The notes beneath the pieces are model-generated. The model had not been told where the DNA came from. It saw only the letters and a program-made list of their open reading frames with translations, and did not search any database. Made by a program: the position numbers and the translations under genes. Below are positions 27,144 through 35,900 of a DNA stretch of 46,767 nucleotides, one piece after another. How positions within the stretch are numbered: position 1 is the stretch's first letter; the number at the start of each line of letters is the position of its first letter. The DNA comes from Melioribacteraceae bacterium. GTDB taxonomy: Bacteria > Bacteroidota > Ignavibacteria > Ignavibacteriales > Melioribacteraceae. The DNA lies in the NCBI GenBank assembly GCA_026417375.1, contig JAOADJ010000010.1:1-46767 (forward strand). Direction: 5' to 3'.

Positions 27144-27419
27144 ATGAAAAAATTATTAACTAACATTTTATTTGCTGTAGTTGATGTAGTTTGTTTTCTT
27201 CAAGGTGGTGTTTTATTGATTTATTCATTGTTACATTTCAGTTATAAAGTTGAAGTTGGGCACCTAGAAGGTTTAACAACAGTTGAAATGCAAAATGTAC
27301 CATTAACAATTGGTGGTTATTATTATTACAGTGAACAATACATAAATGTCGCTCTAATTGGCGTAGGATTAATAATAGTTGGAATTCTGATGAGAAACTG
27401 GAGGAAGAATTTTGTATAA
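27144..27419 (+). CDS. Small two-span membrane protein
   Basis: 91 residues, not recognised. Two hydrophobic segments (about 5-30 and 69-86) enclose an external loop rich in Tyr (GGYYYYSEQY); the C-terminus is basic (MRNWRKNFV), so both ends are likely cytoplasmic. It starts 19 bases after tRNA-Arg, which suggests a transcript from the tRNA promoter. No clear ribosome binding site apart from an A/G stretch (tagagatt). Confidence 0.6.
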   Translation: MKKLLTNILFAVVDVVCFLQGGVLLIYSLLHFSYKVEVGHLEGLTTVEMQNVPLTIGGYYYYSEQYINVALIGVGLIIVGILMRNWRKNFV

Positions 27420-27487
27420 ATTGAACTATTTAATATTAAATTTTATTATAGTAAATATAATTTCAACAACTTAAAAAAGAGGAGTAA

Positions 27488-28981
27488 ATGAAAAACTTAA
27501 ACAAAATATTAATTCTTTCCTTGCTTTTTGCAGTAAGTATTAATGCACAATTTAAGGATTTTGGTTTAAAGGCTGGAATTAAAGGTAATGCTGCAATTGC
27601 AAACAATGAATTTTCTGATGACAATGGAATGTCATTAAGTTCATACTTATTCAATGGTTTCTTAAGATTCGAAATTAATCATGATTGGAATGTTGAATTA
27701 AGTTTAGGTTACGGAAATCTCAAAGGTGACGATTACAATCATATTCTTGGTAAAAAAGGAACCGGCTCTTTCTCAACTTCAATAATTCCAATTGAAGCAA
27801 AATTACTTTATGCACCATGGAATTTAGAAAACTGGAATCCATATTTTTATGCTGGTCTTGGAGCATTAAGTTATTCTGTTGGAACAAAACCAAGTGTAAA
27901 ATCTCTCAAACCAGTTGATGAATCCGGATTCACTGGTGTTATTCCATTTGGTATTGGAACTGAAGTTAAGTTATCTGATGAAGTTATACTTGATTTAAAT
28001 GCAGGCTTAAACTATTCTTTAACAGATAATCTTAATTATTACAAAATTGAAGAGTTCAACGATGCTTATTTAAACTTCGGTGTTGGCATTGCATATTCAC
28101 AAGAAAGTATGAATAGCGATAAAGATGGAGATGGTTTAACAAAAAAAGAAGAACTTGAATTAGGTACCGACCCAAGAAATCCTGATACTGATGGTGACGG
28201 TTTAAAAGATGGAATTGAAGTAAAACAATATACTACTGATCCAAGAAAAGCTGATACTGATGGTGATGGTTTAAAAGACGGTGAAGAATTATTAAATTAT
28301 AAAACAAATCCATTAAAAGCAGATACTGACAATGATGGATTAAATGATTATGATGAATTAATGAAATTTAAAACTGATCCTTTAAAAGCAGATACCGATG
28401 GTGATGGATTGAATGATGGCGATGAAGTAATGAAATATAAAACTGATCCATTAAAATTAGATACAGATGGAGATTCTTTAAGTGATGGTGATGAAGTATT
28501 AAAACATAAAACAAATCCATTAAATGTGGATACTGATGGTGGAACTGTTAACGATGGAGTTGAAGTTAAACGTGGTACAAATCCACTTGATCCAAAAGAT
28601 GACGTTCCGGTTGAATTTGTTGAAAAAGAATATTCATACGACAATGTTTACTTTGGTTTTAATAAGAGCAAAATAAGTAAGAAAGAACAAACAACTTTAG
28701 ATAAAACAATCGAAACTTTATCAAATCTTAATAATCCACAAATTACATTAAGTGGACATGCTGATGCAATTGGTAGCGATAAATACAATATGAAACTTTC
28801 AGAAAAGAGAGCAAATATTGTAAAAGAATATATGGTTAAAAAAGGATTTAACGGAGATAATATAGTTGTTGAGTTTTATGGTGAAAGTAAACCAGCAGCT
28901 GATAATAAAACAGCTAAAGGTCGCGCATTAAATAGAAGAACTGAAATAAAGGCAAAAGTAACAGAAAAGGTTCAAAAGTAA
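27488..28981 (+). CDS. OmpA-family outer-membrane protein with TSP3 calcium-binding repeats
   Basis: 497 residues. Signal peptide 1-20 (VSINAQ); an OmpA-like 8-strand barrel at about 21-205 ([30 protein letters not shown]); a periplasmic linker of thrombospondin type 3 repeats at about 211-370, with DTDGDGL-type loops every 23 residues (233, 256, 279, 302, 325, 348); and an OmpA peptidoglycan-binding domain ([22 protein letters not shown] ... NRRTEI in short) at 380-490. It anchors the outer membrane to the cell wall. Strong ribosome binding site gaggag. Confidence 0.93.
   Translation: MKNLNKILILSLLFAVSINAQFKDFGLKAGIKGNAAIANNEFSDDNGMSLSSYLFNGFLRFEINHDWNVELSLGYGNLKGDDYNHILGKKGTGSFSTSIIPIEAKLLYAPWNLENWNPYFYAGLGALSYSVGTKPSVKSLKPVDESGFTGVIPFGIGTEVKLSDEVILDLNAGLNYSLTDNLNYYKIEEFNDAYLNFGVGIAYSQESMNSDKDGDGLTKKEELELGTDPRNPDTDGDGLKDGIEVKQYTTDPRKADTDGDGLKDGEELLNYKTNPLKADTDNDGLNDYDELMKFKTDPLKADTDGDGLNDGDEVMKYKTDPLKLDTDGDSLSDGDEVLKHKTNPLNVDTDGGTVNDGVEVKRGTNPLDPKDDVPVEFVEKEYSYDNVYFGFNKSKISKKEQTTLDKTIETLSNLNNPQITLSGHADAIGSDKYNMKLSEKRANIVKEYMVKKGFNGDNIVVEFYGESKPAADNKTAKGRALNRRTEIKAKVTEKVQK
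28118..28600 (+). repeat. 69-bp tandem coding repeats (TSP3 region)
   Basis: Six to seven imperfect 69-bp units, each encoding a 23-residue TSP3 motif (DTDGDGLxDGxE, then a TDPLKA-like linker). Units diverge by synonymous and conservative changes; the seventh is degenerate ([10 protein letters not shown]). Confidence 0.8.
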
Positions 28982-29002
28982 ATAGCATTTAATTGTATTT
29001 CT

Positions 29003-29030
29003 AAAACCCCACAAAATTTTGTGGGGTTTT
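29003..29030. terminator. Bidirectional terminator between ompA-like gene and mgtE
   Basis: Palindrome aaaaccccacaaaa (29003-29016) / ttttgtggggtttt (29017-29030), with a T-run on the plus strand and T-rich flank on the minus strand. Serves the convergent OmpA and MgtE genes. Confidence 0.88.
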
Positions 29031-29047
29031 TTTATATTATAAATACT

Positions 29048-30427
29048 TTATAATAAAGTTCCTTTCAAAAAAATCATTGCAATTGTGAAATAAATTATTA
29101 ATCCGGTAACGTCAACTAAAGTTGCAACAAAAGGAGCTGAAGAAGCTGCAGGATCGAAACCAATTTTTTTGATTATCAGAGGCAACATTGAACCCATAAA
29201 TGTTCCCCAAAGTACTACACCAACAAGAGCAAAGCTTACAGTCATTCCAACTAAAAACCAATGATCACCATAAATTCCACTTGCTGCCTGCCAAATTGAA
29301 ATTCTTAAAAAACCAATTAACGCTAAAATTGTTCCAAGTACTAAACCTGTAACAATTTCTCTTCTAAAAACAAAAAGCCAATCTTTAATTGAAATTTCTC
29401 CTAATGACAAAGCACGAATAACAAGTGTTGCTGCTTGCGAACCTGAATTACCACCACTAGAAATAATTAAAGGAACAAATAAAGCAAGTACAACTGCTTT
29501 TTGAATTTCATGCTCAAAAAAACCCATTGCAGTTGCAGTTAACATTTCCCCAACAAATAAAATACTTAACCAGCCAGCTCTTTTTTTAATCATTCCCAAT
29601 AATGAAATATCTGGATAAGGTTCTTCTAAAGTTTCAACAGCAGCAAATTTATGAATATCTTCTGTTGCTTCTTCTTCTGCAATATCTAAAATATCATCAA
29701 TTGTGACTATACCAACTAAAACGCCACTGGAATCTGTAACTGGTAAAGCAACTCTATCATATTTTTTGAATAATTCGACAGCGGTTTCCTGGTCATCATT
29801 TACCTTTAAAGAAACGAAATTAAAATTCATTAAGTCGTAAACTTTTGTATCAAGAGGTGCTAAAAGAAATTCACTAATTTTAATATCATCAACAAGTTGA
29901 CCTTTATCATCAATTACATAAACTACGTTTAATGTTTCAGAATTTTTTCCATTCTCACGAATATAGTTTAGAGTTTGTTCAACTGTCCAGTCTTGTTTAA
30001 CTGCAATGTAATCTGGTGTCATCAAACGACCGACACTATATTCCGGATAGCCAAGTAACTGTTGTGCAATTTTCTTTTGTTCAGGTGATAGAATAGCTAT
30101 CATTTGTTTTACTGCATTAGGAGGCATTTCTTCAAATAAAGCAGTTCTATCATCGTCAGACATTTCATTTAATATTGCAGCAATATCTTCTTTGCTTAAT
30201 GATTCAATCAAAAGTTGTTGAGTATCAAAGTCAAAATATTCAAAAACATCAGCAGCTAAATCTTTTGGAAGTAATCTGAAAATAATTGCTTTTTCTTCTT
30301 CTTCTATAGAGAGAATTAAATCAGCAATATCCGTGGGAGGCCAATCAATTAAAACTTCTTTTAATTCACTTAATCTTCTGTGTCTAATTAAATCAAGAAT
30401 TTCTGGTTTAACTAATTGAGAAATCAT
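29048..30427 (-). CDS. mgtE: Magnesium transporter MgtE
   Basis: 459 residues, normal length. Inner-membrane Mg2+ channel, homodimer. N-terminal superhelical MgtE_N domain (about 15-130, DIADLILSIEEEEK, MPPNAVKQMI), a CBS pair (about 135-255, GRLMTPDYIAV, LPVTDSSGVLVGIVTIDDI) that senses Mg2+, and five transmembrane segments with the pore signature SSGGNSGSQAATLVIRAL. Strong ribosome binding site AAGGAGG. No Mg-riboswitch-like leader is evident in the 120 bases upstream. Confidence 0.95.
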   Translation of the reverse strand: MISQLVKPEILDLIRHRRLSELKEVLIDWPPTDIADLILSIEEEEKAIIFRLLPKDLAADVFEYFDFDTQQLLIESLSKEDIAAILNEMSDDDRTALFEEMPPNAVKQMIAILSPEQKKIAQQLLGYPEYSVGRLMTPDYIAVKQDWTVEQTLNYIRENGKNSETLNVVYVIDDKGQLVDDIKISEFLLAPLDTKVYDLMNFNFVSLKVNDDQETAVELFKKYDRVALPVTDSSGVLVGIVTIDDILDIAEEEATEDIHKFAAVETLEEPYPDISLLGMIKKRAGWLSILFVGEMLTATAMGFFEHEIQKAVVLALFVPLIISSGGNSGSQAATLVIRALSLGEISIKDWLFVFRREIVTGLVLGTILALIGFLRISIWQAASGIYGDHWFLVGMTVSFALVGVVLWGTFMGSMLPLIIKKIGFDPAASSAPFVATLVDVTGLIIYFTIAMIFLKGTLL

Positions 30428-30508
30428 AATAAACCTCCTTCGAATGGAAGTGGAAAGGAAATGATAATTAATTGGTTTGCAAAATAAAAATGAGAAATTA
30501 ATTAAACA

Positions 30509-30538
30509 AAAAAGCCATCAAAAAATTGATGGCTTTTT
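30509..30538 (-). terminator. Rho-independent terminator of the lectin gene
   Basis: Stem aaaaagccatcaa (30509-30521) / ttgatggcttttt (30526-30538), loop aaaa. On the minus strand it follows the small lectin gene by about 10 bases. Confidence 0.85.
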
Positions 30539-30548
30539 CAAAAAAAAT

Positions 30549-30908
30549 TTATTCTTCGGTATGAGCTAACCAGAAACCACCAATTGCATTAAATTGGGTA
30601 TCTCCCCAAACTTCGGCAAGTAGCACAAATCCATCTCTCGAAATTCCGGAAGCTTTTAAGTTATAACGAATTTGTGTAGATTTTTCTGCATCAATTAATG
30701 AAGGCATTAAAATTACTTTTGGTTTTTTATCAAATGGTTTTGGAAAACTTATTTCATATTCAACTACTCTTTTACCTTGATTAGCATGTAATGTGTAATT
30801 TTGATTGTCTTTACTATAAAAGAATGTTCCGCTTTGAACCTGGACCTGACCATAAGATAATGAAGCCGCAAATAGAAGAACAACTATTGAAGCAAACAAC
30901 TTTTTCAT
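30549..30908 (-). CDS. Small secreted protein with H-type lectin domain
   Basis: 119 residues: signal peptide 1-20 (SLSYGQ), a short beta segment, then about 46-116 matching the H-type lectin fold of snail agglutinin and discoidin (YEISFPKPFDKKPKVILMP, SLIDAEKSTQIRYNLKASG, and the signature GFVLLAEVWGDTQF with W101-G-D). H-type lectins are trimers that bind GalNAc or related sugars. There is no T9SS tail, so the protein is periplasmic or released otherwise. Strong ribosome binding site (aaaggagg); monocistronic with its own terminator. The family call is from pattern recognition and fits well; the sugar is unknown. Confidence 0.7.
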   Translation of the reverse strand: MKKLFASIVVLLFAASLSYGQVQVQSGTFFYSKDNQNYTLHANQGKRVVEYEISFPKPFDKKPKVILMPSLIDAEKSTQIRYNLKASGISRDGFVLLAEVWGDTQFNAIGGFWLAHTEE

Positions 30909-30991
30909 CTTACCTCCTTTTACTTTGTTGATTTAATATTACACTGTTCAAACATCATAATTAAACTTTAAATTGTCAATAAAAAATTCAT

Positions 30992-31894
30992 CTATTTTAT
31001 TCCAAGTTCATTTTTCATTAATTCTAAAGTTTCAATGATTGATTTGGGATTATATCCAAATTCAGTTTCTGCTTTTAAATTTATTAATCCGGAACGCAAT
31101 GGTCTTTTTGCCGGCTGATTTAAATCTTTTGTCAATATAGGTAATATCAATTCTTTTTTAAGATTAAAATAATCCGCTATAATTTTTGTAAAATCATATC
31201 TTGAAAGAAGTTCTTTTCCACCAATATTATAAATTCCTTCTTTTTTATAATAAATTATTTTTGAAATTGCTTGAACTAAATCATCAATATAAGTTGGATT
31301 ATTAATCTGATCGGTTACAATTTTTATTTGATTATTATTACTTAAAGAATTATAAACCCACTTTACAAAATCTGCTCTGCCATATTTTGCTGGTCCATAT
31401 AATACATTTGTTCTAATTATTGTGAATCTTGTTCCGCTTGCTTTTATTGAATTTTCTGATGCTAACTTTGTTCTCCCATAGTATGAAATTGGATTGGGTA
31501 AATCATTTTCGGTATAAGGACCATTTTTACCATCAAAAATATAATCTGTTGATATATGAATTAACTGTGAATCAATTGTCCATGAATATAAAGCTAAGTT
31601 TTCAACACCTTTTACATTTATTTTCCAACATAGTTCTCTTTCGGTTTCAGCTTTATCAACATTTGTGTATGCTGCAGCATTTAAAATAAAATCCGGGAAA
31701 AAATTTGTAATGATTTTTTTTACATCATTTTTTTGAATTATATCAAGTTGTTTGTATTCAACATTTGGTATTAATGATTTTTCTTCTGATGATGCACATA
31801 ATAATTCAACATCATTGTTTTTTAAAAAATATTCTGTTAATCTTTGTCCTAACATTCCATTAGAACCAACAATTAAAATTCTTTTTTTAATCAT
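30992..31894 (-). CDS. rfbD: dTDP-4-dehydrorhamnose reductase
   Basis: 300 residues from the ATG at 31894 (an upstream ATG at 31909 would overlap the previous gene by 14 bases). Last step of dTDP-L-rhamnose synthesis. NAD(P) site ILIVGSNGMLGQRL, family block NAAAYTNVDKAETE, HISTDYIFDGKNGPY and catalytic YYGRTKLASE are intact. Its ATG lies one base beyond the stop of the PfkB kinase gene, so the two are translationally linked. rfbC lies in a separate operon 3.4 kb away; rfbA and rfbB are not in the window. Confidence 0.92.
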   Translation of the reverse strand: MIKKRILIVGSNGMLGQRLTEYFLKNNDVELLCASSEEKSLIPNVEYKQLDIIQKNDVKKIITNFFPDFILNAAAYTNVDKAETERELCWKINVKGVENLALYSWTIDSQLIHISTDYIFDGKNGPYTENDLPNPISYYGRTKLASENSIKASGTRFTIIRTNVLYGPAKYGRADFVKWVYNSLSNNNQIKIVTDQINNPTYIDDLVQAISKIIYYKKEGIYNIGGKELLSRYDFTKIIADYFNLKKELILPILTKDLNQPAKRPLRSGLINLKAETEFGYNPKSIIETLELMKNELGIK

Positions 31895-31895
31895 A

Positions 31896-32759
31896 TCAGT
31901 TAATATCATAATTTAGTTTTTCTGAAAAAGTTAAGTTTTCTTTTGAAGCTGCAATTGCCCCTGCTTTATTTGCAATCGTAAGAGATTTTTCCAAATCTTT
32001 TGATGATAAATAAAAATAAAAAAATGTTGCTCCAAAAATATCTCCACAACCAATTTTATTTAATGTATTAATTTTAATTGCTTTCTTCTCAATTTTTTTA
32101 AGAACTCCTTCTTGAACAAAATAAGTTGTGCTTCCATTTTCAGCTTTTGTAATTATTAAAATTTTTACTCCATTATTTAATACAAATTCAGCTGCATCAA
32201 TTTCATTTCCATTATAAATTGTTTTAAGTTCGTTATTGTTACATTGTAAAATATCAATACAATTAAGCCATTTTTGAATTTGTGGAATTGGTCTGAAATT
32301 TCTTTTCATTTCATTATCTACATCACGGGAAAGAGAATGAACATCAAAATAAATTAAACCATTATAAATTTTTCTTATTGATTGAAGTTGTTCTAATTTA
32401 ATATCGAAACCTGTAATCATGTTTATAAAAATTCCATCAAATAAATTTATTTCTTTTGTAAAATTTAATTTAAGTGAAGAAGAAATGTTTTTATAGGTTT
32501 CTCTTCTTTCCTCATTGCCGGAAGTTTCTAAAATTACTTCTGGCATTATTTCAAAATGTTGGAAAAAATTATCTCTTACTTTAGAGTACAATGTTTCGAA
32601 CAAATAATAAAAATTTTTATTCCAACTTGTTAGAAGATATAATTCATCATTTGGTTTAAAAGCTGATAAAAATCCTAAAGCAGAATAATAAACACCGCCG
32701 GGAGTGATTTTATTATTTACATTATCAATTATTGAGTGACCAATTACAAGAATTTTCAT
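31896..32759 (-). CDS. PfkB-family sugar kinase
   Basis: 287 residues of the ribokinase/PfkB fold. An N-terminal VIGHSIIDN and GGVYYSALG (substrate lid region) and the C-terminal PfkB signature NKIGCGDIFGATFF, where the catalytic base Asp sits in GCGD (usually GAGD). It phosphorylates a sugar, nucleoside or related alcohol with ATP; the substrate cannot be told. Immediately upstream of rfbD in the same operon, suggesting a link to surface sugar supply. Divergent from bshA. Confidence 0.8.
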   Translation of the reverse strand: MKILVIGHSIIDNVNNKITPGGVYYSALGFLSAFKPNDELYLLTSWNKNFYYLFETLYSKVRDNFFQHFEIMPEVILETSGNEERRETYKNISSSLKLNFTKEINLFDGIFINMITGFDIKLEQLQSIRKIYNGLIYFDVHSLSRDVDNEMKRNFRPIPQIQKWLNCIDILQCNNNELKTIYNGNEIDAAEFVLNNGVKILIITKAENGSTTYFVQEGVLKKIEKKAIKINTLNKIGCGDIFGATFFYFYLSSKDLEKSLTIANKAGAIAASKENLTFSEKLNYDIN

Positions 32760-32833
32760 TAGTTTAAAATTGTCTTTTGAACCTAATTTGTAAATAAGAT
32801 TGTTTCTAATATAAAAATTAAATTGAGAATAAA

Positions 32834-33961
32834 ATGAAAATAGGAATTACTTGTTATCCAACTTATGGTGGAAGTGGAGTTGTTGCAACCGAATTAGGAT
32901 TGTCATTAGCTAAACTGGGGCATCAAGTTCATTTTATAAGTTATGCAATTCCGCATCGTTTAAATCGTTTTGTAGAAAACATTTTTTATCATGAAGTTGA
33001 AATGAGTAATTATCCATTGTTTGAACATTCTCTTTACTGTCTTTCATTAACGAGCAAAATGCTCGAAGTAATTGAATATGAAAAACTTGATTTGATGCAT
33101 GTTCATTATGCAATTCCACATGCAGTTAGTGCTTATCTCGCAAGACAAGTTTTACAAAAAATAAATAAAAACATTAAGTTTATTACTACTCTTCATGGAA
33201 CGGACATTACATTAGTTGGATTAGAACCTTCGTTTATGCCCATTGTTAAATTTAGTATTGAAGAAAGTGATGGAGTTACAGCTGTTTCAAGATTTTTAAA
33301 AGAGAAAACATTAACAAATTATAATATTGAAAAAGAAATTGAAGTGATTTATAATTTCATTGACTTAGAAATTTATAAACCTCAACCAAGTATTGAATTC
33401 AGAAAACATATTGCTCCAAATGGTGAAAAAGTTTTAGTACATACATCTAATTTTCGTCCGGTTAAAAGAGTACCGGATATAATCCGAATTTTAGAAAAAG
33501 TTAACAAAGAAATTCCAACCAAATTAATTTTAATTGGTGATGGTCCCGAAAGAAGTGAATGCGAAAGATTATCACGTGAATTAAACATTCATCAAAATGT
33601 TGTATTCTTGGGTAAACAAGATGCCCTTTCTGAAATTTTAAACTCTGCAGATTTATTTATCATGCCATCTCAATCGGAAAGTTTTGGTTTATCTGCATTA
33701 GAAGCTATGGCTTGTGGAAAACCTGTTATAAGTTCTTCTGTAGGTGGTTTACCTGAATTAGTTATTCATAACGAAACAGGCTTTATTGCTGAAATTGGTG
33801 ATATTGAAAGAATGTCGAAATATGCTATTGACTTGTTAAAAAATGATAAAAAGTATTTAACATTTTCAAAAAATTCCCGTGAGCGTGCAGAAAAATACTT
33901 TGATAAAAACATTATTGTTCCAAAGTATATTGAATATTATGAGAAAGTTTTAAATAGCTAA
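32834..33961 (+). CDS. bshA: N-acetyl-alpha-D-glucosaminyl L-malate synthase BshA
   Basis: 375 residues, a GT4 glycosyltransferase for the first step of bacillithiol synthesis (UDP-GlcNAc plus L-malate). BshA-specific stretches are clear: MKIGITCYPTYGGSGVVATE, HFISYAIPHR, LMHVHYAIPHAVSAYLA and TTLHGTDITLVG, then the GT4 donor site SNFRPVKRVPD, SQSESFGLSALEAMACGKPVI split over the C-domain, and ending in a helix. Cytoplasmic. bshB and bshC are not in the window. Monocistronic with its own terminator. Confidence 0.93.
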   Translation: MKIGITCYPTYGGSGVVATELGLSLAKLGHQVHFISYAIPHRLNRFVENIFYHEVEMSNYPLFEHSLYCLSLTSKMLEVIEYEKLDLMHVHYAIPHAVSAYLARQVLQKINKNIKFITTLHGTDITLVGLEPSFMPIVKFSIEESDGVTAVSRFLKEKTLTNYNIEKEIEVIYNFIDLEIYKPQPSIEFRKHIAPNGEKVLVHTSNFRPVKRVPDIIRILEKVNKEIPTKLILIGDGPERSECERLSRELNIHQNVVFLGKQDALSEILNSADLFIMPSQSESFGLSALEAMACGKPVISSSVGGLPELVIHNETGFIAEIGDIERMSKYAIDLLKNDKKYLTFSKNSRERAEKYFDKNIIVPKYIEYYEKVLNS

Positions 33962-33965
33962 TTTA

Positions 33966-34000
33966 TGTCACCCTTTGATAAACAAAGGGTGACAAAATTT
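33966..34000 (+). terminator. Rho-independent terminator of bshA
   Basis: Stem gtcaccctttg (33967-33977) / caaagggtgac (33983-33993), loop ataaa, followed by aaaatttttta on the plus strand. Confidence 0.85.
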
Positions 34001-34001
34001 T

Positions 34002-35330
34002 TTATTTTGAAATAGTTTTTCTACCAATACTATAATAAGTAAAACCAAGCTCTTCCATTTTTTCCAAATCAAAAATATTTCTTCCATCGAATATTAAATG
34101 ATTCTTTAACAATGATTTCATTTTATTAAAATCTGGATTTCTGAATTCATTCCATTCAGTAAGTATTAAAAGTGCATCTGCATCTTTAAGTACTTCATAT
34201 TGTTCATTTGAATATTCCGGAATTTCATCAACATAAAATTTAGCATTTTCCATCGCAGCCGGATCGTAAGCAGAAATTTTTGCGCCATGTTTATTTAATT
34301 CTTTGATAATATTAATAGATGGCGCTTCTCGCATATCATCTGTGTTTGGCTTGAATGCCAATCCCCATATAGCAATTTTTTTATCTTTAATATCATTATT
34401 AAAATGTTGAAGTAGTTTTTTTACTAAAACTAATTTTTGCTGTTTATTAACTTCATCAACTACTTTTAATAATCTTATAGGAGAATTATTTTCTTCTGAA
34501 GTTTTAATCAAAGCATTTACATCTTTTGGAAAACAACTTCCGCCATAACCAATTCCCGGGAATAAAAATCTTTTACCAATTCTTGAATCAGAACCCATTC
34601 CTTTTCGAACCAAATCTACATTCGCACCAACTTTTTCACAAAAGTTTGCAAGTTCATTCATAAAAGTAATTCTCATTGCTAAATATGAATTGGCAGCATA
34701 TTTTGTAACTTCACTGCTTTCAGGATTCATTTCAAAGATTGGGTTTCCTTGTCTAACAAATGGTTCATAAAGTTCTCTCATTATTTCGAATGCTTTTTTA
34801 CTGTTTGAACCGATCACAATTCTATCCGGTTTCATAAAATCTTCAACCGCAAATCCTTCTCTTAAAAATTCCGGATTTGATACCACATCAAAATTTTTTA
34901 TTTCATACTCTTCTAAAATTTGTGTTACTGCTTTGGATGTTCCCACCGGAACAGTGCTTTTGTTTACGATTACTTTATAATCTTTGTCATTATTTTCTTT
35001 TAATATTTTTCCTATTTCGTGTGCAACTCCAAAAACATATTTTAAGTCGGCAGAACCATCTTCATCTTGTGGGGTTGGTAAACACAAAAAGATTATATCT
35101 GAATTTAAAGCAGCGAATTTTAAATCATCAGTAAAAGTTAATCTTTGTTTTTCAATGTTACGAGTGAATAAAATTTCTAATCCTGGTTCGTAAATAGTAA
35201 CTTTTCCATTTTTTAACATTTCTAATTTCTGCTGGTTGTTGTCAACACAAATAACCTGGTTGCCCATTTCGGCAAAACAAGTTCCGCTGACTAATCCAAC
35301 ATATCCAGTACCGATTACAGAAAGTTTCAC
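34002..35330 (-). CDS. ugd: UDP-glucose 6-dehydrogenase
   Basis: 442 residues, normal length; oxidises UDP-glucose to UDP-glucuronate with NAD. NAD site VIGTGYVGLVSGTCFAEMG, STVPVGTS, SNPEFLREG, and the catalytic Cys in GYGGSCFPKD (C266), then the C-terminal UDP domain (WGLAFKPNTDDMREAPS). The start codon is GTG with a strong GGAGG site. Third gene of the galE-rfbC-ugd operon (11-base gap). The related UDP-N-acetyl-mannosamine dehydrogenases are a less likely alternative. Confidence 0.93.
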   Translation of the reverse strand: MKLSVIGTGYVGLVSGTCFAEMGNQVICVDNNQQKLEMLKNGKVTIYEPGLEILFTRNIEKQRLTFTDDLKFAALNSDIIFLCLPTPQDEDGSADLKYVFGVAHEIGKILKENNDKDYKVIVNKSTVPVGTSKAVTQILEEYEIKNFDVVSNPEFLREGFAVEDFMKPDRIVIGSNSKKAFEIMRELYEPFVRQGNPIFEMNPESSEVTKYAANSYLAMRITFMNELANFCEKVGANVDLVRKGMGSDSRIGKRFLFPGIGYGGSCFPKDVNALIKTSEENNSPIRLLKVVDEVNKQQKLVLVKKLLQHFNNDIKDKKIAIWGLAFKPNTDDMREAPSINIIKELNKHGAKISAYDPAAMENAKFYVDEIPEYSNEQYEVLKDADALLILTEWNEFRNPDFNKMKSLLKNHLIFDGRNIFDLEKMEELGFTYYSIGRKTISK

Positions 35331-35341
35331 TTTGCCCTCCT

Positions 35342-35890
35342 TTAATAAATGAAATCATTATTTATTTGTTGAAATGAAATTGCTTTTAAATCTTTTTCTG
35401 AAACTATAGGATTTTCAATTTTCCAATCAATATTAAGATCAATATCATTATAAATTATTGCGCGTTCCGATTCTTTATTATAAAAATTAGTACACTTATA
35501 ACTAAAAATTGCTTCATCACTTAACACTGAAAATCCATGTGCAAAACCAGGTGGTATCCACAATTGAAATTTATTTTCTTCACTTAATTCAATTGAAAAA
35601 TATTTTCCAAAAGTTGGTGAACCAAAACGAATATCAACTGCAACATCTAATACTTTACCTAAAATTACAGAGCATAATTTTCCTTGTGCATAATCGCCGA
35701 TTTGATAATGCAACCCTCGCACAGTTCCTTTTTTCGATTTTGAAATATTATCCTGAACAAAAGAAAAAGATATTCCACCACTTTCATATTTTCTTTTGTT
35801 AAATGATTCAAAAAAATAACCACGTTCATCAGGAAAAACATCGGGTTGAATAACTATTAATCCATCAATAAATGTTTTTTCAAATTTCAT
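35342..35890 (-). CDS. rfbC: dTDP-4-dehydrorhamnose 3,5-epimerase
   Basis: 182 residues, normal for the cupin-fold RmlC, third enzyme of dTDP-L-rhamnose synthesis. Signatures: FPDERGYFFESF, VQDNISKSKKGTVRGLHYQ with catalytic H61, KLCSVILGKVLDVAVDIR, LWIPPGFAHGFSVLSD and the Tyr in YKCTNFYNKESE. Ten bases behind galE with an AGAGG site. Confidence 0.94.
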   Translation of the reverse strand: MKFEKTFIDGLIVIQPDVFPDERGYFFESFNKRKYESGGISFSFVQDNISKSKKGTVRGLHYQIGDYAQGKLCSVILGKVLDVAVDIRFGSPTFGKYFSIELSEENKFQLWIPPGFAHGFSVLSDEAIFSYKCTNFYNKESERAIIYNDIDLNIDWKIENPIVSEKDLKAISFQQINNDFIY

Positions 35891-35900
35891 TTTACCTCTA

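Noticed and set aside
28348..28644. 98-codon open frame on the minus strand
   Set aside because: It is the antisense shadow of the periodic TSP3 repeats; its Ser/Pro/Phe-rich repetitive composition follows from the 69-bp units.
30428..30508. Mg2+ riboswitch upstream of mgtE
   Set aside because: The leader is short and AT-rich with no extended pairing resembling M-box or mgtA-type elements.
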